The notes beneath the pieces are model-generated. The model did not search any database, was not told the origin of the DNA, and saw only the letters and a list, made by a program, of their open reading frames with translations. Of a DNA stretch of 64,000 bases, positions 45,316 to 52,787 are shown in pieces. The stretch's first letter is position 1, and every line of letters begins with the position of its first letter. The DNA is from SFHK01 sp964554795 (GTDB lineage: Bacteria > Bacillota > Clostridia > Christensenellales > Aristaeellaceae), in the NCBI GenBank assembly GCA_964554795.1, contig CAZKQB010000011.1, positions 8,582 to 72,581 on the forward strand, given 5' to 3'. The position numbers and the translations under genes were made by a program.

Positions 45316-45377
45316 GGACGCGCCGGAGGCAGAAATTGGCAGCATTGATTCGGTCACGCGCAATGCGGTCATTGACG
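45316..45377 (+). pseudogene. Fragment copy of the last peptidoglycan-binding repeat
   Basis: These 62 bases match 45054-45115 of the repeat lipoprotein gene at 57 positions, and weaker similarity extends a little upstream. The copy has no signal peptide or domain context and is a duplication remnant. The remaining bases of the 45205-45567 gap hold only the hairpin at 45220 and short open frames I cannot support. Confidence 0.8.
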
Positions 45378-45567
45378 CCAAGGCAGAGTACTCCCGAACC
45401 CGTGAAGGTTTATTTGTCGGGTACAGAAAGAGCACGGCGGGAGGCGATCGGCAGAATGCGTTTGTATTGTCAGATGAGCCTGTACCCGCGTGTGCAGGTT
45501 TGCGAAGACGGTGAATATCAGCGTTTTCCTATGGCAGCACGAAGCAAGGCCTAAATGAAAGTGCGAG

Positions 45568-46059
45568 CTACAGCGAAATTCGGTAGGCGTCCTCCTCGCG
45601 GGCGAGAGCCTGTAGGAAGGCCTCGCCTGCCGGCTCCTGCGCGAGCAGGCGCACGGCGGCGCGCGCGGCCTTTACAAAGGCCGGGTTCAGGCCGCGGATG
45701 CCATAGCTGCACAGAGGACAGAGCATCCATGCACGGCGATCCATGCGCACATCCCATGCCTGCTTCTTTTCCGAGTAGAAGGGAGCCAGTGGGAACAGAC
45801 GGCAGAGAAACGGGCGATCCTCTCGCGTACACGGCGCGACACAGCGCACGGCCTCTACATCCAGCCCGGTTACAGGCAGACGTGTGAACAGTGTTTCGGC
45901 CCAAGGCATGTCGGTTTGCTCCTCGCCGGGCCACAGCCAGACGAGGCCGCCGGCATCCTTGTCCATTTTACAGCAGGCGTGGTCGCATAGCTCGCCGCAG
46001 TCGTTCAAGAGGGGAGTGAGCTCCCTGAGCATGTCTCGGGCTTCCAGTATGGCGTTCAT
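45568..46059 (-). CDS. YkgJ-like Cys-cluster protein
   Basis: The 163-residue protein has three Cys groups: CGELCDHACC near the start, CVAPCTREDRPFLCRLFPL in the middle, and LCPLCSYG. This is the pattern of the YkgJ/UPF0153 putative zinc- or iron-chelating family, whose role is unknown. GGAGG lies 7 bases before the ATG. It is divergent from a small ferredoxin gene, with back-to-back promoters, which hints at a link with metal or redox metabolism. Confidence 0.8.
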   Translation of the reverse strand: MNAILEARDMLRELTPLLNDCGELCDHACCKMDKDAGGLVWLWPGEEQTDMPWAETLFTRLPVTGLDVEAVRCVAPCTREDRPFLCRLFPLAPFYSEKKQAWDVRMDRRAWMLCPLCSYGIRGLNPAFVKAARAAVRLLAQEPAGEAFLQALAREEDAYRISL

Positions 46060-46095
46060 AGCAGATCCTCCGGTATTGTCGTTTTCTTACCGGAA

Positions 46096-46124
46096 ATAAT
46101 ATCACAAAATGCGCAAATATACAA
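46096..46124 (-). promoter_or_regulatory. Promoter of the YkgJ-like gene
   Basis: TTGTAT (46124-46119) and TATTAT (46101-46096) on the minus strand are 17 bases apart. Its -35 directly abuts the -35 of the ferredoxin promoter. Confidence 0.7.
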
Positions 46125-46153
46125 TTGCATTTCTGCGGGATCGATGTTATAAT
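46125..46153 (+). promoter_or_regulatory. Promoter of the ferredoxin gene
   Basis: TTGCAT (46125-46130) and TATAAT (46148-46153) are 17 bases apart, 32 bases before the ATG. Confidence 0.82.
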
Positions 46154-46185
46154 AAAAGCGTACAATTTTATGGGAGGTGTCATTT

Positions 46186-46356
46186 ATGGCATACCAGATC
46201 ACTGATAAGTGCGTTTCCTGCGGTGCGTGCGAGGGCGAGTGCCCGGTGAGCGCGATCTCTGCTGGCGACGGCAAGTACGTTATTGATCCTGATACCTGCA
46301 TTTCCTGCGGCGCTTGCGCGGCAGCCTGCCCGGTTGGCGCTCCTGAGGAAGCCTGA
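46186..46356 (+). CDS. 2[4Fe-4S] ferredoxin, clostridial type
   Basis: A 56-residue protein with two CxxCxxCxxxCP motifs (CVSCGACEGECP and CISCGACAAACP), the classic small ferredoxin that carries two low-potential clusters. It shuttles electrons to enzymes such as pyruvate-ferredoxin oxidoreductase, hydrogenase or Rnf in anaerobes. GGGAGG lies 8 bases before the ATG. A promoter and a terminator flank it, so it is expressed alone and probably strongly. The sequence ends in PEEA, with no extra domain. Confidence 0.95.
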   Translation: MAYQITDKCVSCGACEGECPVSAISAGDGKYVIDPDTCISCGACAAACPVGAPEEA

Positions 46357-46367
46357 GATCAAACGTG

Positions 46368-46408
46368 AAAATCAAGGCGGGGAAGGAAGCTTCTCCGTCT
46401 TGATTTTT
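46368..46408 (+). terminator. Rho-independent terminator of the ferredoxin gene
   Basis: An 18-base stem (with two wobble pairs) and a GAAG loop is followed by TTTTT. It begins 11 bases after the ferredoxin stop. Confidence 0.9.
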
Positions 46409-46450
46409 GCATTGATGCGGAAAAAACACACAAGCGTCAGGGTTTGGGTC

Positions 46451-46479
46451 TTGGCAAAATGCGCAAAAAGGCGTATAAT
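46451..46479 (+). promoter_or_regulatory. Promoter of the five-repeat lipoprotein gene
   Basis: TTGGCA (46451-46456) and TATAAT (46474-46479) are 17 bases apart. The spacer holds a word that also occurs in the YkgJ-like promoter. Confidence 0.8.
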
Positions 46480-46528
46480 ATAATCGGAATTGATGTTTTG
46501 GTTGCGGGCACTATGCCCATGGGGAGAT

Positions 46529-48232
46529 ATGAAAAAAACGCTGATCAAGGGATTCGCGATCGTGCTGATCGTTTGCCAGCTGGCGGCATGTCCGACGCTT
46601 GCTGCGGAACCGGTTGCGTATGGCGAGAAAAACGAAGAGATTGTGACAATGCAGAATCGCCTGAAGGAGCTGGGCTATTTTGCCGGCGAATGTACGGGAT
46701 TCTTTGGCGAGTTCACGAAAACGGCGATCGAGAATTTCCAAAAGGCAAACGGCCTGGTTGTAAACGGCGAGGCTGACGCTGAGACAATTGCCGCGATGGA
46801 GAAGGCGGACGCTGTTACCAAAAAGCAGTATATCGAAAACTCCCAGAAGGGGGAGACGATCGAGATTACGCTTCAGACAGGCGACACAGGCAAAAATGTG
46901 CGCAAATTGCAGGAGTACCTGATCCGGCTGGGCTATTTAAAGCAGGTGATTACCGAAACCTACGATGCCGGAACCGAGTATGCCGTGCGCTTTTTTCAGC
47001 TGGTCAATCGCTTGAAGGTGACCGGCATTGCCGATCCCGAGACGCTGAACCGCCTGACGAGCTCAAGCGCGATTTCTGCGGAAGGGTATGAAGAAAAATA
47101 CCTTCTGAAGTTTGGCGACCAGGGCAGCGACGTGAAAACGCTGCAGCGATATCTCAAGGAACTGGGTTATTTCTCTGGCGACAACACGGCGCAGTTTGGG
47201 AAGAAAACGCAGGAGGCCGTGATTCTGTTCCAGCGGTTCAATGGGCTGGAGGAAACGGGCGAGTGCGACCTGACGATGCGTTTGATGCTGTTGGCAGGGC
47301 AGTGCGTTTCGCGGTATATGGCTGATCAGGCGGAGGCCGAGAAGGAGCTGAAGAAGGGCGACGACTGTGAAGCTGTGCAGCTGGTCAAGCGGCAGCTGGC
47401 GGAGCTGGGCTTCTACAGCGGGGAAACCACCGGAACGACCTTTACGGACGCCTTGGAAACGGCGCTTAAGCTGTTTCAGACGGCGAATGACCTGAAGGTG
47501 ACCGGCATAGCGGACGCGGATACGCGTCGGCTGATCAACTCAGGGGAGTGCGCAGATATGGCGGCATACACCGAGGCCATGTCTGCCTGTGCCCTTCGTC
47601 AGGGCGATAAGGGCTACGCCGTGCAGCTTTTGCAGGCTCGCCTGAAGGCGCTGGGCTATTACGACGGCAAGGTGAGCGGCGAGTATGACAAGGCGACGGT
47701 CACGGCAGTTACGTATTTCCAGCGTGGACACGAGATGGAGGAGACAGGAGAGGCGGATGAGGAGACGCGCGCACGGATGAATTCCTCCGACGCAATGTCG
47801 TTTGAGATGGCGCGTAGCCGTTATTTTGAACGCAAGGAAGCCGAGGAGAACGAGAACAAGCTGAACAAGCTGTGCGAACGGGTGATTGCCTGCGTGGGCA
47901 GCTTATACGAAGCCGGAAAGGCCGGTCCGACGAGCTATGGAAACGCAGGCATGGTATATGCTTGCTTCAAGGAAATTGATATTACGCTGGAACCGACGAT
48001 CAGCTTGCAGCTGGAATACGCAAAAAAGCAGAAGGGCTGGAATGAAAGCGTTCGGCAGGTAAAGGTTGGCCAGCAGGTATTTCTGAAAAAGGGGCAGACG
48101 GTACTGACGGGTATCTACGTCGGGGACAGCGTGTTTATCTACGCTTCCCCCGCGGATGAAAAGGTAATTGCCGTTCGCAGCGTCATGAGCACGGGTAAGT
48201 ATGAATTCATCGGATCGATTTCCTATTTCTGA
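46529..48232 (+). CDS. Lipoprotein with five peptidoglycan-binding repeats and a degenerate NlpC/P60 domain
   Basis: The 567-residue protein has a likely lipobox LAAC (Cys 21); signal peptidase I cleavage near TLAA is an alternative. Five PG_binding_1 repeats cover about residues 30-420. The last ~115 residues align with NlpC/P60 in layout: GSLYEAGKAGPTSYGNAGMV matches the usual GxPYxWGGxGPxxFDCSGLV, and LTGIYVGD matches HVGIYVGD. The catalytic Cys is Asn and the expected His is not present, so it is probably inactive and serves as a binding module. The ATG at 46529 fits the promoter; an ATG at 46493 is too close to it. GGGGAG precedes the start at short spacing. Confidence 0.85.
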   Translation: MKKTLIKGFAIVLIVCQLAACPTLAAEPVAYGEKNEEIVTMQNRLKELGYFAGECTGFFGEFTKTAIENFQKANGLVVNGEADAETIAAMEKADAVTKKQYIENSQKGETIEITLQTGDTGKNVRKLQEYLIRLGYLKQVITETYDAGTEYAVRFFQLVNRLKVTGIADPETLNRLTSSSAISAEGYEEKYLLKFGDQGSDVKTLQRYLKELGYFSGDNTAQFGKKTQEAVILFQRFNGLEETGECDLTMRLMLLAGQCVSRYMADQAEAEKELKKGDDCEAVQLVKRQLAELGFYSGETTGTTFTDALETALKLFQTANDLKVTGIADADTRRLINSGECADMAAYTEAMSACALRQGDKGYAVQLLQARLKALGYYDGKVSGEYDKATVTAVTYFQRGHEMEETGEADEETRARMNSSDAMSFEMARSRYFERKEAEENENKLNKLCERVIACVGSLYEAGKAGPTSYGNAGMVYACFKEIDITLEPTISLQLEYAKKQKGWNESVRQVKVGQQVFLKKGQTVLTGIYVGDSVFIYASPADEKVIAVRSVMSTGKYEFIGSISYF

Positions 48233-48248
48233 GGCGACTTCCGCGTCG

Positions 48249-48980
48249 ATGATGCGCGAGGGCGAGTGCGTTTGTGATTTGCAATGCGAGGGCTTTCGGA
48301 TTCTTCAGAAGGCCGGCGCATTCCGGTTCGGGACAGACGCGGTGCTTCTGAGTGATTTTGTGAGCCTGAAAAGGAATTCCCGCGCCATTGATCTGGGCGC
48401 GGGAACCGGGATTATCGCCATTCTGCTGGCGGCACATCATCCGGACAGCGTGATTGATGCGGTGGAGATTCAGCCGGAGATGGCGGATATGGCTGCACGC
48501 AGCGTACGCATGAACGGGCTTGAAGCGCGCGTGCATGTGCATAATATGGATATGCGCGACGCGCCGAGCATGCTGGGAAACGGACGGTATGACGCGGTGG
48601 TGTGCAATCCGCCATATTTCAAGGCCGGGGCGGCGTTGCTTTCGCAATCGGAAAACAAGCGGATTTCCCGACATGATGTATCGATCACGCTGGATGAAAT
48701 CTGCCGGACGGCGAACCGTCTGCTGAAAAGCGGAGGGCGGTTTTCGGCCGTGTTTCCTGCACAGCGCGTTTTTGAGTTGATGACGTCGATGGAACGTTTT
48801 CGGCTGTCGCCTAAGCGCATACGTTGCGTGCAGCATACGGCGGCGCATGCACCGGGGCTGATGCTGCTTGACGGCGTAAAGGACGGAGGCGTGCAGCTTC
48901 ATTGGCTACCGCCGCTGGTTCTTCGAAATGAGGACGATACGCCGACTGCTGAATGGAAACGTATATATGGAGAAAAATGA
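48249..48980 (+). CDS. tRNA1(Val) (adenine37-N6)-methyltransferase-like protein
   Basis: The product has the family's FRFGTDAVLLSDFV segment, SAM-binding DLGAGTGIIAILLA and the catalytic NPPYF motif of N6-adenine methyltransferases. The E. coli homologue (TrmN6, YfiC) methylates A37 of tRNA1(Val). The start is set at 48249 (adjacent ATG at 48252) because the family N-terminus begins there; an ATG at 48201 would overlap the previous gene by 32 bases and adds an unmatched 16 residues. Length is 243 residues. It may be cotranscribed with the gene before it. Confidence 0.87.
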   Translation: MMREGECVCDLQCEGFRILQKAGAFRFGTDAVLLSDFVSLKRNSRAIDLGAGTGIIAILLAAHHPDSVIDAVEIQPEMADMAARSVRMNGLEARVHVHNMDMRDAPSMLGNGRYDAVVCNPPYFKAGAALLSQSENKRISRHDVSITLDEICRTANRLLKSGGRFSAVFPAQRVFELMTSMERFRLSPKRIRCVQHTAAHAPGLMLLDGVKDGGVQLHWLPPLVLRNEDDTPTAEWKRIYGEK

Positions 48981-48982
48981 AC

Positions 48983-49024
48983 AAAGACAGTGCCGCCGGA
49001 ACAGCATTCGGCGGCACTGTCTTT
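48983..49024. terminator. Bidirectional rho-independent terminator
   Basis: Perfect 16-base arms AAAGACAGTGCCGCCG and CGGCGGCACTGTCTTT enclose a 10-base loop. It lies between the methyltransferase and the convergent branching enzyme gene. Confidence 0.85.
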
Positions 49025-49031
49025 GCAAAGA

Positions 49032-51056
49032 TCAGTCTCTTTTTGCTTTTTCAAGAACCAGACAGGTGAGGCTGGGAACGTCCAGAACGATGCTTTCGCC
49101 GCGCGCGGTCGGGCAGGAGGAATAGCGCTCCACGCGTTCAACGCGGCCAAAGCCGCCGAAGGCGCGTTCATCGCTGGTGAAAACCACGTCGTAGGTACCA
49201 CTGCCTACGGTGTGCACCGGCAGTATGAAGTCGCGCGCGTCGTTTGTGTCGTGGAAGTTGAAAACGTAGAGCAGCCCGCCCTTGGAGAAGGCAATGACGG
49301 CCGCGGTCGGGTCAATCCACAGGTTCTCGGCATCGCGCTTGCACATCACGCGGTACTTGCGTGCAAACTTGAGCATGGCTGCGTCGAAGGCGAGCAGCTG
49401 GCTGTATTTCAGATAGCCGTTGTCGGCCAGCGACCATTGCCGGCGGGCATAATGGTAGCTGTAGCCATTGCCCTCACGTGGGAAATCGATCCACTCGGGG
49501 TGACCGAATTCGTTGCCCATGAAATTGAGATAGCCGTCGCAGGCAAGCGCCAGTGTGATGAAGCGAATCATCTTATGCAGCGCGATGGCGCGATCGATGA
49601 CGGGGGAATGATACGCGCGATCCATGCCCGTGTACATTTCGGAATCCGCAAGGCGGAAAATGATGGTCTTGTCGCCAACAAGCGCCTGATCGTGCGACTC
49701 GCAGTAACCGATCACCTTTTCCTGCGGACGGCGTGTAGTGAGCTCGTGCCACATCTCATACAGATTCCAGTGCGAGCAGCTTGCGCCTTTAATCATGCGA
49801 ATCCAGAAGTCCGGAACACCCATGCTCAGGCGGTAATCGAAGCCTATACCGCCATAGCGGATGGGCAGACACATGCCGGGCATGCCGCTCATGTCCTCGG
49901 CAATGGCCACGGCGAAGGGGTTGATGGCATGAATCAGCTCTGTAGCCAGCTGGAGATAGGTGACGGCCTCTACGTCGGTGTTCAGGCTGAAGTATTTGTC
50001 ATAGCCGGTAAAGCTTTCGCCCAGACCATGGTTTCGATAGATCATGGAGGTTACGCCGTCAAAGCGGAAGCCGTCGAAGTGGAATTCCTCCTGCCAGTAC
50101 TTGATATTGGAAAGCAGGAAATGAATCACCTCGTGCTTACCGTAGTTGAAAACGCGGGATCCCCACGCTTCATGCCAGCCCTCGGCGCCGGGGCGGAGAA
50201 ATTGCGTCTCCGTGCCGTCGAACATCGCGAGCCCCTCGTTTGCATTGGCGCAGGCATGCGAATGTACCAGATCGAGGAACACGAGCATGCCCATCTCGTG
50301 CGCCGTATTGATCAGCCGCTTCAGCCCCTCTGGCTCGCCATACCAGCTGGAGGGCGCAAAAAAACTGCTCACCTGATAGCCGAAGGAGGCGTAATATGGG
50401 TGCTCCATAATGGCCATCAGCTGAACGGCATTATAACCGTCCTTCTGAATGCGGGGAAGGATATTTTTCGTGAATTCGTCGTAGGTGCCGATGCAGCCGT
50501 CCTCGGTGGCCATGCCGATGTGCGCTTCGTAAATGGCCAGCGGCGCGATCTTGCGGCGACCATATCCGCCGTCCGTCCACGGAAAGGGCTTTTCCAGCTC
50601 CCATACCTGACCGGCAAAGCTATGGTCGGAGGGATCCTGAACCACCTTATGGATATAGAGGGGGATGCGATCGAAGCGTTGCCCCTCATGCGTCACCTGC
50701 ACCTTAATGCGCTGGCCATGCTTCAGTGCGTCCGCTCCGTCCAGCAAAATTTCCCACGTGCCGCCCGCATCGACGCGGCGCATCGGGTGGCTTTCGCGAT
50801 TCCACTCATTGAAATCGCCAATCAGGTGCATTTCGTCCGCGCCGGGCGCCCATTCGCGGTATACCCAGCCAGCTTCTGTGCGGTGAATGCCATAGTACAT
50901 ATATCCGTTGGCAAACGACGTCAAATCCGCGTGGTCGCCTAACAGCGCACGCCGAACCTCGGCGTGCCGATCCATGCGCAGATGAATGTCGGATGCGTAA
51001 TTCTGAAGCCACGGGTCGATTTTCATGATTTTCTGCTGCGTATTGGTACGCTTCAA
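49032..51056 (-). CDS. glgB: 1,4-alpha-glucan branching enzyme, eukaryotic-type
   Basis: The ~674-residue GH13 enzyme has a CBM48 N-terminus (VYREWAPGADEMHLIGDFN) and the catalytic barrel: Asp nucleophile in DGFRFDGVTSM (about residue 330), Glu acid in VAIAEDMSGMP, Asp in CESHDQALVGDKT. Segments such as MAIMEHPYYASFGYQVSSFF and LLSNIKYWQEEFHFDGF resemble eukaryotic branching enzymes (GH13_8) more than the usual bacterial GlgB. It makes alpha-1,6 branches in glycogen. The TTG at 51056 has GAGGTGA 5 bases upstream; a GTG at 51089 lacks one. No glgA, glgC or glgP is nearby. Confidence 0.92.
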   Translation of the reverse strand: MKRTNTQQKIMKIDPWLQNYASDIHLRMDRHAEVRRALLGDHADLTSFANGYMYYGIHRTEAGWVYREWAPGADEMHLIGDFNEWNRESHPMRRVDAGGTWEILLDGADALKHGQRIKVQVTHEGQRFDRIPLYIHKVVQDPSDHSFAGQVWELEKPFPWTDGGYGRRKIAPLAIYEAHIGMATEDGCIGTYDEFTKNILPRIQKDGYNAVQLMAIMEHPYYASFGYQVSSFFAPSSWYGEPEGLKRLINTAHEMGMLVFLDLVHSHACANANEGLAMFDGTETQFLRPGAEGWHEAWGSRVFNYGKHEVIHFLLSNIKYWQEEFHFDGFRFDGVTSMIYRNHGLGESFTGYDKYFSLNTDVEAVTYLQLATELIHAINPFAVAIAEDMSGMPGMCLPIRYGGIGFDYRLSMGVPDFWIRMIKGASCSHWNLYEMWHELTTRRPQEKVIGYCESHDQALVGDKTIIFRLADSEMYTGMDRAYHSPVIDRAIALHKMIRFITLALACDGYLNFMGNEFGHPEWIDFPREGNGYSYHYARRQWSLADNGYLKYSQLLAFDAAMLKFARKYRVMCKRDAENLWIDPTAAVIAFSKGGLLYVFNFHDTNDARDFILPVHTVGSGTYDVVFTSDERAFGGFGRVERVERYSSCPTARGESIVLDVPSLTCLVLEKAKRD

Positions 51057-51129
51057 CGAAATCACCTCAACTTCCGGCGGGGTAAGCACGCCTGTTGTGA
51101 CAACCGAAACTCATCAACTGCCAAAATGC

Positions 51130-51158
51130 ATTATACCATAAGAACGCAAAAAAAACAA
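51130..51158 (-). promoter_or_regulatory. Promoter of glgB
   Basis: TTGTTT (51158-51153) and TATAAT (51135-51130) on the minus strand are 17 bases apart, with an extended TGG before the -10. Confidence 0.7.
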
Positions 51159-51187
51159 TTGCGTCCAGCGAAGAATTCAGTTATAAT
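51159..51187 (+). promoter_or_regulatory. Promoter of the fucosidase gene
   Basis: TTGCGT (51159-51164) and TATAAT (51182-51187) are 17 bases apart. The -35 directly abuts the glgB -35. Confidence 0.8.
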
Positions 51188-51218
51188 GATGGAGAAAACG
51201 AACAGGGAGGTGTCCGTC

Positions 51219-52538
51219 TTGTCCAGTTATGTAACCCGCAAAACCCCCGGAGACACATCGTGGTTTACCGCGTCGCGCTTCGGCATGTTCATTCATTGGG
51301 GCCTGTACGCCATGCCCGCCCGTCACGAATGGGTGAAAACCCGCGAGAGAATTCCTGAGGAGAAATACGATAAATACTTTAAGTATTTTGATCCGGATTT
51401 GTATGATCCGCGTGATTGGGCGCGCCGCGCGAAGGCCGCCGGCATGAAATACGCCGTGCTGACGACGAAGCACCACGAGGGCTTTTGCATGTTTGACAGT
51501 CAGTACACCGACTACAAGTGCACCAATACGCCTGCCGGGCGCGATCTGGTTCGCGAATATGTGGATGCATTCCGCGCCGAGGGGCTGCATGTGGGCTTCT
51601 ATTATTCTCTGATCGATTGGCATCACCCATCCTTCCCGATCGATCATCTGCATCCGCGCCGCGACGATGCGAATGCCCGTGAACTGAACGAGGGCCGCGA
51701 CATGCATGTGTACGCCGAGTACATGCGCAATCAGGTGCGCGAGCTTCTGACGAACTACGGAAAGATTGACATCCTGTGGTTCGACTTCTCCTATCCTGCC
51801 GAAACGGAGGGACGCTATGCCAACGGCTGGATGAAGGGTAAGGGCAAGGATGAATGGGAGGCCGAGGAGCTGATCAAGCTTGCGCGTTCCCTGCAGCCCG
51901 GCATCATCATTGACAATCGCACGCAGCTTGAGCAGGATCTGTGGACGCCGGAGCAGTATCAGCCGCTGGAGTGGATTCGTCATAAGGAGACCGGCGAGCT
52001 GGTGACGTGGGAGGCCTGCCAGACCTTCTCCGGTTCGTGGGGCTATTACCGCGATGAAACCACGTGGAAGTCGCCGGAGATGCTGATTCGCATGCTGGTG
52101 AACACAGTATCGTTGGGCGGCAACCTGCTGATGAACGTGGGTCCCACCTCGCGCGGCTACATTGACCAGCGCGCCAAGGATGCCCTGAAGGTGTACGAGG
52201 ACTGGATGAGCGTCAATTCACGTTCGATATACAACTGCACGATGGCAGAGCCGGAATTCAAAGCGCCTGCCGACTGCCGCTTCACGCAGTCTGTGGACGG
52301 CAAGCGTCTGTATGTGCATCTGTTCGCCTATCCCTACGCGCACCTGCAGCTGCGCGGTCTGGCGGGCAAGGTGGACTACGCGCAGTTCCTGCATGACGGA
52401 AGCGAGCTTCTGTTCACCGAAGGCAAGGTTGACCACTTCTCCGAGGGCGCAGCGCAGGCGGAGGATCTGTTGGTGATCAATCTGCCGGCGGTCAAGCCGA
52501 ACGTGGTGGTTCCCGTTATCGAGCTGTTCCTGAAGTAA
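51219..52538 (+). CDS. Alpha-L-fucosidase (GH29), cytoplasmic
   Basis: The 439-residue protein has the GH29 N-terminal FGMFIHWGLYAMPARHEW, the TTKHHEGFCMFDS strand and the nucleophile Asp in DILWFDFSYP (about residue 189). It removes L-fucose from glycans such as mucin or milk oligosaccharide fragments. There is no signal peptide, so it acts on imported oligosaccharides. The TTG at 51219 has GGGAGG 8 bases upstream and lies well after the promoter. A C-terminal beta domain follows the catalytic part. A FucU-type gene at 9068 may link to fucose use. Confidence 0.92.
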   Translation: MSSYVTRKTPGDTSWFTASRFGMFIHWGLYAMPARHEWVKTRERIPEEKYDKYFKYFDPDLYDPRDWARRAKAAGMKYAVLTTKHHEGFCMFDSQYTDYKCTNTPAGRDLVREYVDAFRAEGLHVGFYYSLIDWHHPSFPIDHLHPRRDDANARELNEGRDMHVYAEYMRNQVRELLTNYGKIDILWFDFSYPAETEGRYANGWMKGKGKDEWEAEELIKLARSLQPGIIIDNRTQLEQDLWTPEQYQPLEWIRHKETGELVTWEACQTFSGSWGYYRDETTWKSPEMLIRMLVNTVSLGGNLLMNVGPTSRGYIDQRAKDALKVYEDWMSVNSRSIYNCTMAEPEFKAPADCRFTQSVDGKRLYVHLFAYPYAHLQLRGLAGKVDYAQFLHDGSELLFTEGKVDHFSEGAAQAEDLLVINLPAVKPNVVVPVIELFLK

Positions 52539-52560
52539 TCCGCGAAAAGACAATCTGATG

Positions 52561-52584
52561 GGCACCCTCCGTAAGGAGGGTGCC
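52561..52584 (+). terminator. Terminator-like hairpin of the fucosidase gene
   Basis: Perfect arms GGCACCCTCC and GGAGGGTGCC enclose GTAA. The following TGAATTTG is only a weak T-run. The next ~165 bases hold no gene. Confidence 0.65.
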
Positions 52585-52752
52585 TGAATTTGTCCTTATC
52601 TGTTTAATCAAGGACTCCTTTTTGAGCTGCTGTGTTTTTGCGTTTGGTCTCTTTTGCGCATGGAGTCGGCGAGCGATTGCAGACGACAGGCTCAGAGATG
52701 TTGGATTTTACGGGAAAGATCACTTTCGGGGGCTTTTGTTCATTTGTCGGCT

Positions 52753-52783
52753 AAAAAATATCCCGCCGTTTTCGGCGGGATAT
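52753..52783 (-). terminator. Terminator of the ribose-type importer operon
   Basis: On the minus strand ATATCCCGCCG, a 4-base loop and CGGCGGGATAT are followed by TTTTTT. It starts a few bases after the permease stop. Confidence 0.88.
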
Positions 52784-52787
52784 GGAA

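Noticed and set aside
45336..45554. Short plus-strand frames downstream of the repeat lipoprotein
   Set aside because: They begin in the duplicated fragment and continue into unrelated sequence without a ribosome site.
48990..50942. Long plus-strand open frame opposite glgB
   Set aside because: The glgB catalytic motifs on the minus strand are unmistakable; this frame lacks a start signal and domain match.
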